From Daphnia carinata (lineage: Eukaryota > Arthropoda > Branchiopoda > Diplostraca > Daphniidae), in assembly GCF_022539665.2 (NCBI RefSeq), contig NC_081334.1, forward strand, positions 4,806,424 through 4,870,423: a stretch of 64,000 nucleotides of DNA, in the 5' to 3' direction. Made by a program: the position numbers and the translations under genes. Positions 12,640 through 24,046 of the stretch are shown here, one piece after another (position 1 is the first letter of the stretch; each line of letters starts with the position of its first letter). The notes under the pieces were generated by a model. It was given only the letters and a program-made list of their open reading frames with translations. It did not search any database and was not told where the DNA came from.

Positions 12640-13380
12640 AATCTTCACTCAATGGGAGCCACAAAGCAATATTGAAGAAGCACAGGAGGAGGTAAAATTG
12701 GAATGTAATTTAAAATAAATAAGTTTCCGCCAAATGTCTTAATTCGTTTGCCTAAAACAGCACACATGCGAATACAAGGATTCCTTGCTGAAATGTCGGT
12801 AAAAAGCGGCCAATAATGCAATTATTTAACGATTATGGTACGTAGGTCATGTTGAATAATGGACAAACAGAAGATAATGGAACTTCAGAAAAACAGGTAA
12901 ATAAATGTAAAGCATTCAATCACCCGGGTTGTTTATTTCTTTGTTAGGTATCATTTGGAACGAGCGATGTAAATGGAGGATTTATTCCAACGGTTGGCTT
13001 CGGCCGTTGCAACTGTGATTGGTTATTATCAACTCGTATTTTTGGTCTAAAACCAATTCGCAACGAACTAACCTGACACAACAAGATGGTTGAGCACGTT
13101 TCTCAGTGGTTTTGCTTTATGTTAGTTCTGATCTGTTTTAATATTTGCTTATGTTTGTAAATGTGTGGAGTTATTAGCTTTTAAGTTATAGAAAAAATTA
13201 CACAGACATGAGTGTTGAGGGGGTGGTGGAGGGTAGTAGGATGTAAATATGAAATTGATTTGTTCGGTAGATTGGGGTGGGTGGTGCTAATCAATTCTAA
13301 CTTGCATGGGGTAAGGTTTGAATAGGAAGTTGGGTTAACTTGGTGAAGTTCCTGACTTCATATTAATTTAACATTTTTTC
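12640..13380. other. Non-coding part of the left arm
   Basis: No gene is supported. At 13086 ATGGTTGAGCACGTTTC opens a short frame that is shared with the inverted copy near 21255. A G-rich run of GGGGGTGGTGGAGGGTAG lies at about 13218-13240 and its complement is at about 21100-21125, so it belongs to the duplicated unit. Confidence 0.5.
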
Positions 13381-13392
13381 ATGCAGGTGGCA

Positions 13393-13608
13393 TTAAAAGC
13401 CAGCAAATTCACCGCGAGACGTGTAAATTCTCTTACAGTAAAAACTTACCATTGTAAACCCGAAAGACAACCAGCCATTTCCTTGTTTGAATTTGCTTTT
13501 TGCATAGTATCTACCTGTGCAACAGAAAACAAAAAGCTGTGTCTTAATTTGAATTCGCCGCCATTTTGAAATATGTGGCAACGTTGCTTTAGTTTTGTGA
13601 ACCGCCAT
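13393..13608 (-). pseudogene. Unidentified conserved exon, left copy (probably broken)
   Basis: This minus-strand frame starts ATGGCGGTTCAC and contains GRYYAKSKFKQGNGWLSFGF followed by TM, right before a GTAAGT donor at about 13450. The same exon exists in the other arm at 18887-19057. There an upstream ATG gives an intact longer N-terminus; here that upstream ATG (about 13620) runs into a stop after nine codons. Peptide conservation between two diverged copies (GRYYAK, KQG, GWLSFG, TMVSF) suggests a once real first coding exon. I do not recognise the family. Confidence 0.45.
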
Positions 13609-14039
13609 CAGTCGCCATTTGCTAGTTCATTGTCGTGTGTGAAATGTGTGGTGTGCATCTGACGGGCGAATTATTGGACACATCAGGAAGAACTGTTAAA
13701 GTAATATTTCAGTGAATGTTTCGTCAAGAAAACATTGTTAACCAAAGACATTTTTTTCTAATAATAACAAAAACTTTGTTCCACAAGAAACTTTAATTTT
13801 AGAATATCTAACGATATTTGAAACTCCTTTTCAGATTACAAAATGGATGGTGTATTATTAAGAAGAAACTTTAAGAGGTAGTTCTTTTCATTCTGAGTAA
13901 CTATTTGTTTCTTTATAAATTTTAGGGAATATCACAAGTTGTGAACAAGACATTGTGGTGCCTTGGCTCCCGTTCTCTCTCATCTCTATGCTAGATGGCC
14001 ATCATGAAGGATCATAAATGAATGGTAATATCATTCTTC

Positions 14040-15660
14040 CAATATTGCATTATTCTTTGCAATTATTTCTTCTCATACCATGAATGCAAGAAGAGTTTAT
14101 CTGATTGCTATCCTGGACGGTAACTCGTGTAATTAAAAGTAAGCATGACAGGCACATTGAGATAATAGTTATTGCTACCTTCTTGCGTTTTACATTAGGC
14201 ATCAAACCAAACTGGTCAACCATACAGTCGAGCTTTGTACTTTTTTAAAAATTAGAATTAATGAAATGAACAAAGCTTGTCATTTCAATCATGTCAAGAT
14301 TGTGGAGACAAACATTGTTGTTCATTTCCTTGGTTAGGCAAGTCGTTCAACAATGCTTTGTGTTAGGACTATTTTTTAAATTATTTTTAATAAAACATTT
14401 TTCATTCAACATTGCAGATCCTGAGCACTGAGAAAAGAGTGATGCTGATGTAGAGTCTTGTAACAGTGGACCCCACAGTCCATGACAGAAACAAGTAGGA
14501 CAGAAAATTCCATCACTTAAAGAAGTAGCTAACCATGGGCAGAAATTGGTATAGTAAATGTTGGAGTGGAATGGTTGTAGGAAAGAGTTATGCAAGATAA
14601 AAAAATAGGTGCATACATTCACTGAAAGCTTAAGATAGGTTAAGATTAAAAAACTTCCTTTTGATTCTTGTTTTTAATCTCATCTCATTGAATTCTTTAC
14701 ACAGTAGTCATGAAGTCTATCTGTAAGCATCTTTTGAAGTATGGCAAAAGATTACCTATGGACTGTAACATTATGTTAGCTTTTCATCCACTTCCCTGGG
14801 CAAGGCGTCATTAAATTTTGCTCAGATATTGTTCAGGAGGAATCCGGTTCATCAAAGATGTTTTATTTATCCAGTAAATCTCAGAAGATGAACATGTAAC
14901 CAAAGAGTAAGTCAAATTTATTAAATTCCCCATCACATTTTATCTGCCATTTGCTTGAACTAATTTTAGGTCCTCTGCTATTGAAATTATACTGGAAATA
15001 TTCGGAAAGCGGTGGGAGAACACTACATGCTGAGGAACAACAACACACGGATATTCACTACGCCGATCGTTTAATATTTATACATACTTTTCCGCGTGCT
15101 TTTGTGCAATTTTATGCAACTGCCAGTTGGTTCTCTTGTGTCACCTGTCCCTTAACCTTGTCTCTTTCTCCTTTATTCGTTTTCATTAGGCTTTCCACTT
15201 AAGGCTGTAGAAATGGAATCCACAAGTTCACGTAAATTCTCTTGTCCCGACTAATAAGTTTAGCAATTCATTTGAAAACTAAAATTGTGTGGTTAAAAAT
15301 TCCAGCACAAGATGGCGCCACTGCTGCTCGTCTTTTGTGATGGAAGTACGTTTTACTTGTGAAAGACGTGTTCGAAAATTATTTTTTAACTTTATTATAT
15401 TCCAGTGGAAAGTTCGATATAAACAAATGTTGTGCCGCCAATTTTGAAGTGTTTCATTCTTTTGTGTGTTATTTAAGTGAAGCACAAAAAATGGATTATT
15501 TTGTGTACAACGGCTAAGAAACATCAGACATCAGAGAGATACAGTTATGAAAGCTGCTAACTTGAATAACTTTTTCATTCAATCAAGCTATTTTACTACT
15601 CAGTGAGAGGTATCAGTTTTATATTTTACCAATCAGAAACTAACAGCTAAGAAGCTGATT
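14040..15660. other. Spacer between left arm and duplicated exon pair
   Basis: AT-rich DNA of about 1.6 kb with scattered short ORFs on both strands (for example 14951-15202 +, 15279-15524 -). None shows a domain, plausible splice neighbours or biased composition. I see no gene here. Confidence 0.5.
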
Positions 15661-15779
15661 TTGACAAGTAGCTCGAGCAACCTAAGTTGCAAAGGATGTT
15701 GGAAATACCATCTTCTCATTCTGACTGTCTTAAACCATTCAATAATTCATCTCAGTTGTGGTTTGACAAGTGCACCATA

Positions 15780-16370
15780 TGTTGTGTTGGCAACTGTTAA
15801 CCGTCACCACAATTCAGCAATCTCTCTGTCTATTCAGCTGAGCTTCTCAAGTGGCAAGATCTTGTGTTGTGGTGAGTTATTAGACTTGTATTTTGGCAGA
15901 CAGCATCAACTTGGCATGATTCTGCTTTTATTTCTAGCTCGTGGAACTAAAAGTGCAAAGAATGCTTGTCCGAAGGGATTCCTTAGTGCATCGTGTAGTG
16001 TTTGCAACCATAAACCATCACCCTTTGAGCAATGTTCTCGTCAGTTCTACTGATCCCATCACGTGGCAGGATTTTGTGTTGAGAGGTAAGTCATTACACT
16101 TGTATTTTGACAGGCATCATCAATTGGCTTGATTCTGCATCTATTTATAGCTTGTGGAACTCAAACCGGAAAGAATGTGGACCTTGAAGTAATGTCATCA
16201 ACATCAAAATTTGTGGATTGAAATATCTCATATATTTGATATTATAACTATGGCTCACGCATCATTTCGGGTAAGTTTCATATTGGTAAAATCAGGCTGT
16301 TCCTTTTTGTTATGTTGCCAATGGTTAACAACCATCATTTCAACAATCTCCCTTTCATTTCTAGTTTGCC
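15780..16370 (+). repeat. Tandem exon-intron-exon duplication (two full units, one partial)
   Basis: Unit 1 (about 15782-15970) and unit 2 (about 15992-16178) share a block ending in TTTTGTGTTG. A 70-75 bp intron-like spacer follows, starting GTGAGTTATT or GTAAGTCATT and containing CTTGTATTTTG, then CATCAA, TTGGC and TGATTCTGC, and ending in TAG. After that comes a block beginning CTTGTGGAACT or CTCGTGGAACT. A third, partial unit lies at about 16310-16370. Splice-like borders are preserved, but no peptide is recognisable. This is a different repeat from the 8.5-9.9 kb array. Confidence 0.65.
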
Positions 16371-16371
16371 A

Positions 16372-16735
16372 ACCAAAACACGCCTTCATCTCGCCCGTCG
16401 CCCAGTCTTCGCCTCGCCTGTCACGCCATCTCCGCCTAATTCCGCAACGCCCGTCGCCCCGTCATCACCTCGCCTCATCGTCACCTCGCCCGTCGCGTCA
16501 TCGTCACTTCGCCCGTCGCCGCCTCGTCACCTCGCCCGTCGCGTCATCGTCACTTCGTCCGTCGCCACCTCGCCCGTCGCCCCGTCATCACCTCGCCTCG
16601 TCGTCACCTAGCCCGTCGCCTCATCGTCACCTCCCCCGTCGCCTCATCGTAACCTCGCCCGTCGCCTCATCGTCACCTCGCCCGTCGCCGCCTCGTCAGC
16701 TTCCCTGCCGTCCCGTCGTCGCCTCGCTGTTGTGG
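16372..16735 (+). repeat. C-rich minisatellite
   Basis: Short units built from CGCCCGTCGC, CTCATCGTCACCTCGCC and CCTCGTCACC repeat about 20 times in about 360 bp, flanked by AT-rich DNA. The sequence is strongly strand-asymmetric (C/T on the plus strand, G/A on the minus strand). It gives spurious low-complexity ORFs rich in Ser, Pro, Arg and His. It lies close to the symmetry centre of the inverted duplication. Confidence 0.9.
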
Positions 16736-16768
16736 TATCTTTGTATTTAGTAATGTATTTTATGCTAA

Positions 16769-17094
16769 TTAACCCGTTGGCTGCCACCCACGTTTTATCC
16801 CCTTTTTTTTTAGCTTGTTAGGGACGGGCCGCGCTGTTCTGTCCCATGGTCATTCTGCCATGGGATGGGACAGTTGCCACTGCCCAAGATTTGCCTGCGG
16901 GCCACTTAGGCAATGCACCATAGGGCTTCCCTTGTTCGAAGCGATGGTGGTTGGCCAGGGTTGTGCATTACCATAACGGCTTCCATCATCGCTTCAGCCC
17001 GGACTTGTCTCTTGACAAGTCCCCCTTGGTCGCCATCCTTAGGATGGCGACGTAGCTAGCGCAGAAATGTAGTGGCGTGGCAGCCAACGGGTTA
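16769..17094. mobile_element. piggyBac-like MITE, about 325 bp
   Basis: Perfect terminal inverted repeats: CCCGTTGGCTGCCAC on the left (16773-16787) and GTGGCAGCCAACGGG on the right (17077-17091). The left flank is TTAA; the right flank is TTAG, one base off the TTAA target duplication typical of piggyBac elements, whose ends commonly begin CCC. There is no transposase ORF, so it is non-autonomous. The interior holds nested hairpins, for example TGTCCCATGG with CCATGGGATGGGACA, CGCCATCC with GGATGGCG, and GAAGCGATGG with CATCGCTTC. Confidence 0.75.
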
Positions 17095-17214
17095 GTTGTA
17101 TAAGTGTATGTATTGTATTGTGTCATGTAAAAAAAGTGGTGGAATTGTGGGTGGTTGGAGGGACAATAAAAAAATATATATATTTATTTCAATTGAGTTT
17201 TTTTCAGAAGTATA

Positions 17215-17295
17215 TTTATCAACTGTAATGGGGATTGAACCCTTATCCTTTAGCATACCAGTCCAATGCTTTACTATTACGCCAATTGCAGTGTT
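17215..17295 (-). mobile_element. tRNA-derived SINE-like fragment
   Basis: Read on the minus strand, the segment has an A-box-like TGGCGTAATAGTAAAGCA and a B-box-like GGGTTCAATCCCC at tRNA spacing. The acceptor stem does not close, so it is not a functional tRNA gene. It probably derives from a tRNA-related SINE. Confidence 0.45.
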
Positions 17296-17384
17296 ACAAA
17301 CAATAAATTTTCTTCCTAAATATCCTTGTTTATACTGCAAAGGTAGATAGGCTTTAAAAATTGGATTATGTCATGTACAGTTCT

Positions 17385-17455
17385 TAGTAGCTCAGTGGTA
17401 GAGCACTAGACAGATATGTAGAAGGTCTGAGGATCGAATACCAGGATAATGGAAA
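17385..17455 (+). mobile_element. Second tRNA-derived SINE-like fragment
   Basis: TAGCTCAGTGGTAGAGCA forms a good A box and D arm. GGATCGAATACC is a B box with one changed position. Anticodon and T stems do not pair well and the acceptor stem is absent, so this is a decayed tRNA-like element, in the orientation opposite to the one 100 bp upstream. Confidence 0.45.
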
Positions 17456-17459
17456 CGAT

Positions 17460-18490
17460 TAACCAATAGAAACAAATACCTACCATCAAAGGTGACAGAA
17501 AAAGTTTGAGTGAATTGAGGCAGCTAAATATAACAATAAGTTTAAATGTAGGATTTGAACGCAGCGAAAACAGATAATGAAATAAACATATTTTGCAAAA
17601 ATTATTTTATAAAAAAAATTTTTATTGACAATTCTCTGCAACTTAGAATTATTTTTACAACTTTAAAAGGGCACAATAGCCCTTTCAATAGTTGCCGTCA
17701 ACCCAGGCAGGGGGAGACACTGCCTTGTTGACCCACCGGGGAGATTACCCGGTGATTGGCTAAGAGAAGCCGGAAGAAGAGCCGAAGATTTGGAACATTT
17801 TTACAGGAGCGATTAACCTTTAGTTCGGATCTGCGGGTAGCCACGTCGCCCTCCGTGAATACATCATCGGACTTAGCGGACATCCACGTCCCCTTTCCGG
17901 CCAGAGCCCTCCAAACCTCGGTATATGTTGTTTTTAAATATACCGTACAGTAGGGGCATGACCCCCTACGGGCTTATTATGAGTCAAGGGGAAACGGGGC
18001 TACAGAAAGAAGGGAGCCCAGATATGCACTTCAATTTTTGAATTTTTAATACCGTTTGGGGAATGTGAATAAAGTGTAGAAATTCCATGTCTTCCATCCA
18101 ATAATCACAGTTTATTCAACGTCTTGCCCCAAACCAAGAACATTTACAGAGCCAGTGTTACTTTTCACCTTTATTAAAAAAAAAAAAAAAAAACATTAAC
18201 TATTGAATGGAAAATTATGTAGGTTAGATACAAATGCTTCTTGCTTACTTACCAGTCTCTTTCTACGAAGATGAGTTTAGGCTTTGAAAGGTTATTTCAA
18301 ACTGCGACTTCAGGAAAACCATGCGACTCTTGATCACCAAATAAATCCAAGTTTCCCTGTGCCCTAGAAAATTTCTCGTGTTTAATTACAATGTTAATGC
18401 AATTCTAGATAAATTTCCTACCACGTTGGAAACGTTGGACTTTTTTCCATCAAGCTGGTGCCAACGTCAATTCTTTAAATATAGCATATT
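17460..18490. other. Spacer with small palindromes, no gene
   Basis: Contains hairpins such as GGGCACAATAGCCC (17669-17682) and CACCGGGGAGATTACCCGGTG (17732-17752), and a GC-richer stretch at 17690-18010. I see no transposase or domain. An A-run of about 17 lies at 18175-18193. The right arm begins near its end. Confidence 0.45.
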
Positions 18491-18886
18491 AAATGATGAT
18501 CCTTCTTAATGGCCATCTGGCAATGAGATGAGAGAATGAGGGCCAAGGCACCACGTCTTGTTCACAACTTGTGATATTCCCTAAAATTTAGAAAGAAACA
18601 AACAATGACTCAGCATGAAAAGAATTACTTCTTATAGTTTCTTCTTAATAATGTACCATTCATTTTGTAATTTGAAAAGGAGTTTCAAATATCATCAGGT
18701 ATTCTCAAATTAAAGTTTCTGATGGAACAATGTTTTTGTTAGAATTAGAATCAATGTCTTTGGTTAGCAACGTTTTTTTGACGAAACATTCACTCAAGTA
18801 TTACTTTACCATTGCTGCCTGATGTGTCCAATATTTCGCCTGTCAGATGCACACCACCAGTTTCAAACACGACAGTGAGCTAGCAA

Positions 18887-19057
18887 ATGGCGACTGATGG
18901 CGGTTCACAAAATTCAAGCAACGTTGCAACACATTTCAAAATGTACGGCGAATTCAATTTAAGACACAACTTTTTAGTTTTCTCCCGCACAGGAAGATAC
19001 TATGCAAAAACAAAATTAAAACAAGGAGATGGCTGGTTGTCTTTCGGGTTGACAATG
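18887..19057 (+). CDS. Unidentified candidate first coding exon, right copy
   Basis: ATG at 18887 opens MATDGGSQNSSNVATHFKM and continues to TGRYYAKTKLKQGDGWLSFG, LTM, meeting a good GTAAGT donor at 19058. The left-arm copy on the opposite strand conserves GRYYAK, KQG, GWLSFG and TM. The frame runs on to 19174, but conservation and the donor suggest the exon stops at 19057. I could not find the next exon in the following 2 kb, which is repeat-rich. No family recognised; it could be a retained fragment of a small membrane protein gene. Confidence 0.4.
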
Positions 19058-19429
19058 GTAAGTTTTGTATTGCTAGGTTACGTAGAGAATGTTGGTGTAG
19101 TTATAACCAGAGCGAACAATCAAAGTTGTTACACAGATTGGATGGGAAAATGGAAAAGATGTGTCCCTAGCTAACCCCACCAACCAGTAGTGTCACGTCA
19201 CTGCAAATACAGAGAAGGAAATTCAAAAGTTATTTAAAATTGAATACACATTTTACCATCGGAATGATATTGCAACACATAGCTCTAGGAGATATTTATT
19301 CTATGAAAAAATTTTCCCACTGTAGAGTAGATCTTGACTTAAATGTAATGTGAATGCCATCACCTAAAATTACAAAACTTAGATTACATGCCAGTATAAC
19401 AAAAATCTGTAAGCTTACATGTGGTAAAC

Positions 19430-20510
19430 ATTGAATTTATACTGACAGACGACCCACCAAACAGTGTAGCCATCTATTGGTAAAGAATCAAGTTAGACTT
19501 CACTCAAAAGCTGTCGGTATTCAAGAAAATAGGCTTAAAAATTAGCCCGACAAAATAAGTTCGACAACATAATCCCGACTTTTCTCAACCTAATGTTGAC
19601 AGCACGATGAACAATGAATTTATACCGACAGACGACCCATCAAACAGTATAGCCATCTAGTGGTAAGGTATCCAGTTATATTTCACTCAACGGCTCCCGA
19701 TGTTCAAGAAGTTAGGACTTGAAAATAAGCCCGACAAAATAAATAAGCCCGACACCGTGGGGAATGTATTGCTTCTTCTTATGTAAAACACTGCAACAAG
19801 TGTGACTAGTGAAAATAACATATGGAAATACATCGGATTGAATAACTTTGATGTGTCATGCTAGCGCTGTAGCGTATTGGCGCGCCAGTAGTTTTTAAAT
19901 TCGGTGTATTTCCAAAACGGTTAATGTTATGAAAAAAAAAGCAATTTTCTCGGAATCAGCATTCGATTATGAGTATATTCTGTCATTTTCAAGCAATTCC
20001 AACGATGGTCAATTATTGACGGTTTTGGAGGCAATTTTCCCACGGTCATTTTCTCCGTTTTTCTCCATTTTTTTAAGCCCAATGTCAAAACAAAGCCGAT
20101 ATTCGTGATCAGCGTTCAATTTCACATCGGAATAATGTATTTTAAACTAAATTAAGCAAGGTTTACGAAAATTGATATCTTTTACACGTGAACCTTATGG
20201 CATTTGAAGTATTAAAAACTGAAACCCAATCTAAAAAACTGAATATCGTACCACTAGGTGGCTATAGTGTTTGGGAGACCGTCTGCAGTAGAAATTCCTG
20301 ATGCAAAGTTGCTACTTATTTTTTTTTCGACGCTTGATACTGTTAAACGCTAGTATTTGGTGCCAACATATAATTTGACGCAAAAATGTTGGGAATATGT
20401 TTTAGGGCATTTTCCGTTTCACATTCATGATTCTTAACGGAGTTTAAAATAGTTGTACTGTAGATGGCGATACTGTTTGACGGCCACTTTCTGATAAAAA
20501 TTCTTGAAGT
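19430..20510. repeat. Interspersed repeat family with CTCF-like core (four copies)
   Basis: Two direct copies about 180 bp apart start at about 19431 and 19613. They share AATTTATACYGACAGACGAC, CAAACAGT, TAGCCATCTA, TTCACTCAA and AGCCCGACAAAATAA. Two inverted partial copies lie at about 20250-20300 and 20455-20510 (for example TGTTTGGGAGACCGTCTGC). The core GCCATCTAGTGG (19652-19663) and CCACTAGGTGGC (20251-20262) resembles the core found in the 1-6300 satellite, although the surrounding sequence differs. Confidence 0.65.
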
Positions 20511-21259
20511 TTAATTGTTAATTTCTCGCGTAATTAAAATAGTTTATTTAGCTTTTGGCTTTCATATTGTCCATTTAAAGATGATTTAATTTCAATCCCC
20601 AGTAAAATAATGGTCAGTTTATTGACATGTATGCTTTAAGGTGTTAATACTAAACGAAAGTCTGCTGGGTTGCTTGGGCAAATTCTGCGTGTATTAAACC
20701 TGGAAAAGACAGGGTAATAAGTAAATTTAGCTCTATATATTTAGGTGTTAAATAAACTACCATCTTTTCATATAAATTCATATTCATTCAATATGTGTTA
20801 ACTTTCAACATGAATTGAATTAATTATAATTTAATTATGCTTTTACCAGCACATATTGTACGGTTTTTTTTGATTAAATTTCGCGATACTTACACATATT
20901 TACCTGATGCATAAATTAAACATGTGGTGGAAGGGTCAGGATAAATGATGTTAACGTTCATTATCCTTAAATCTTCCCCAACTCACCTTTAGCCTACAAA
21001 ACTCAGGAACTTGACTAAGTTGACCCAACTTCCTATTCGTACCTTACCCCCATGCAAGTTAGGAATCTACCGAACAAATTAATTTCATATTTACATCATA
21101 CTACCCTCCATCACCCCCTCAACACACATCTCTGTGTAATTTTTTTCTAGAACTTAAAAGCTAATAACTCCACACATTTACAAAGGAAAGCAACAATTAA
21201 AACAGATAAGAAGTAACATAAAGCAAAATCACTTAGAAACGTGCTCAACCATTCTGTTG

Positions 21260-23460
21260 CGGCAACAATACGGAATTGGAAGCGTAAGATGCATATTGCA
21301 ACATTAGGAAGTTGGGCAGCTGTACTATTCCCTTTTTTTTTTGTTTATCGCCTAACTGCGAATAAATTAAATACATTGACCTACAAATGTATTATCCCAC
21401 GTCACTGTTTCAGGAATCAGGTCCTAGAAATGACACTTAATTCAACTTACTTGATAATCATTGACATTTATCGAAATGTTTATCTGTTAACCCTTCCATA
21501 CTTTTTAAAAAGCCATGTCGACTTTTATTGCCTATTTAGAACAAGTCAAGAAGAACATTATTGGAATGTTTGTTTCAATGAACTTCAAATTGTTACCCTT
21601 TTGTTAAGTGGTTCAAATCATCTACATAAACTAGCTATTAGAGATATCATGGGATACAGGTTAGGTGAGCTGGACTTGCTACACTGTTCATCTCAGTACT
21701 GCGGAAACTGTAGCATTCTGCATTTCCTTTCCTATTATAATTTTCATAAAGTTAGTAAAAATTTTCTAAACTATTGAAAGATTTCTGAAGCTGACAATAA
21801 AGTTTTTATACAATCTGACAGTTTTATGAGATCAAATACTCAAGATGAGTGGTTAACAGCCAGTCGCACAGCTCACCAGTTTCTGCAGATTTGCAGTAAC
21901 AATCATCACACTTTCCTTACAAAAAAAAAACTATATTAATTGTCAACCACGTAATTTAAATTAAATCATTTTACCTGTTAACATTAGATCACTTCTCATA
22001 TGTTTCCAACAGAAAGATAATAGCATAAAAAGAGGGGGGAAAATTTGTCATGGAAGATTTCCTTTTTCGACTGGCAAAAGGTCAAGTACCTGTTATAGTT
22101 GTGATTTTTGTTAGTTTTAATATATGTGCCATATGTTATGGTGCTCGCCACTTGTACTGGTACACAAGTTCTGCATAATCAAATGGACCACTTTGGAGGA
22201 ACAAGACATTTCTCAATACACCCTTGTTTATGAAGAAAACATCTAGTTAAAACAAACAAAAACAAAAGGTTGTTAATAATTAATGGCGAAGCAATAGGGG
22301 AAAAACACCCATAAAGAGGAAACGAATAACCCCTAAATAAGAGGGCGAGCATCAGAAATTTAAGGGTAATGTAAAAACAATGAAATATGGATTACTTTCA
22401 GTTTGAGTGCAAATCCTTTGACGTTTAGTACAACTTTTTCTCTGGCAGACTGCATCACAATTCGTTAACGGCATTGAAGTACCACACCATTTCGCTTTCT
22501 TCGTCGATTACTGGCAATAAGAGCAAACGTATTAATAAGAGCAAACGTATTAATGATCGGGAATGTCTTCGAGTTATTTCATTCTACTCACGTCTTTCCT
22601 CATTCTTCAGTAAAAGTGTATTCCACATGTCCGAAACAGGACGAGGTCGGTCCGAATAGCAAGGAGATGGAAAGGTGGTTGCCGGTCTGGTTATCTCTTT
22701 AATAAAAATTTTTGAAATAGAATTACAAACAAGACATATTTCTTTAACAATGGTACTTGACAACTTCTTGGCGGCCATCTCATTTCATTGGCGATAATGC
22801 TTCACGCGTGAAGTTCCTCTCGTCGAAATAACAATTGCTCGTCTGAATGCATATCGAGGAAAAGAAATTTAAAAACAAAAATTTAAGAACGATTTGTTAC
22901 AAATTTAACTTATCGATAAAAACAAAAATCAATGACAACAATCTGATACAGTAATTAAAATTAATAGAACCTGAAAATAAAAAATTAACCATCAAGAGTT
23001 TATCGGGGATGGTGGCCTTTACGGTGTAACTGCCATTCTGTGAAAAGGTCAATTTCAACATTTCCCTGTGAAACACTGCGAAGATAACAAGTGCAATAAA
23101 AAAACACGTGTACACACCGTGGAAGTTGGTGCTCTACTGAGCTGGCAAGATGAAAATACACATAGGATTTTCTACTTCTCCAAATTGCCAAGGTTATTCT
23201 ATGGAAGACGTCATTGCTAGAACTCCAGGCAAATTGAGGGGGATAGGATAGGAATCCATTGTTCAACACCAATATGGCCTTTATATTTTTCACTCCCACA
23301 CTCTAAAGCTCTATTCCGAGAAGGCGAAAAACGAAGACGTGGCATGTAAAACAGTAGCCAGAAGTGCTGAAATTCCACGTAGGAAATGAAAAAAAAAACA
23401 AAAAATTATCTTACAATCCCCTTTCAAACTGACTTATGAATTTGAAACAGACCTGTGCTT
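21260..23460. other. AT-rich DNA without a supported gene
   Basis: The longest plus frame (21241-21777) starts at a GTG, is rich in Leu, Tyr and Ile as expected from AT-rich DNA, and shows no domain. A short direct repeat, AAGAGCAAACGTATTAATAA, sits at about 22520-22550. I found no gene. Confidence 0.45.
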
Positions 23461-24046
23461 ACGAAGTACTGTTATGCTAAGCCAAATTAATCTGAGCACT
23501 GAAAAACAATGATCGCTGAAAGACTGCTGCAACAATGTGTTTGTAATTCTGGCCAGCCTGTAATAAAACATCTTACTATTATAATAATACCACTAAATAT
23601 AGAAATGAATATATAGAATATCAATAAAACTAGGCATAGCATGCCAAATGTCCTGACACTACAATTCCAATATTTCATGTCCCAGCTACATTCAGCGGCT
23701 AAAAAGACTATTTATAATAAAAATGGACCGGGATTGTATGAAAGAATGACTCTCCTGCCCTACAACCACCATTCTTTACACATCCCTACAACTATCTAAA
23801 AACAAAAAAAAATCTCACTTGAAAATGATATGGTGAAGTTTTAACAAAACAAAACAATATGATTATCTATATAGTTTCTTCACCGTCATCACTCACTCCA
23901 AAAATTGTCTCCACCTCTACATTTCGAACAAATCCTGTTGTAAGACTGGGCATCCATAATGACATGTAGAAAACTATAGATTTACTGACCATATTGATGT
24001 TCATTGCATCTAGTTAAGAATTTGAAACAAACCTGTGCTTAAGTTC

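Larger units (their letters stand above)
6855..14040 (+). repeat. Left arm of a decayed large inverted duplication
   Basis: Several stretches of this arm match the reverse complement of 18490-24400. The pairs I saw are 6870-6940 with 24310-24385, 7016-7205 with 24047-24232, 7215-7340 with 23925-24040, 7440-7560 with 23700-23815, 7560-7720 with 23460-23640, 13080-13330 with 20960-21250, 13390-13690 with 18790-19065, and 13920-14040 with 18490-18585. The order is preserved and inverted. Identity looks roughly 75-90 percent by eye, with insertions in either arm (the 8.5-9.9 kb array is only here), so the event is not recent. Confidence 0.85.

Noticed and set aside
17385-17455. Functional tRNA gene
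   Set aside because: A and B boxes exist, but acceptor, anticodon and T stems do not pair.
21241-21777. 178-codon plus ORF in the right arm
   Set aside because: Starts at GTG, composition follows AT-rich DNA, and the inverted partner in the left arm is not open in the same frame.
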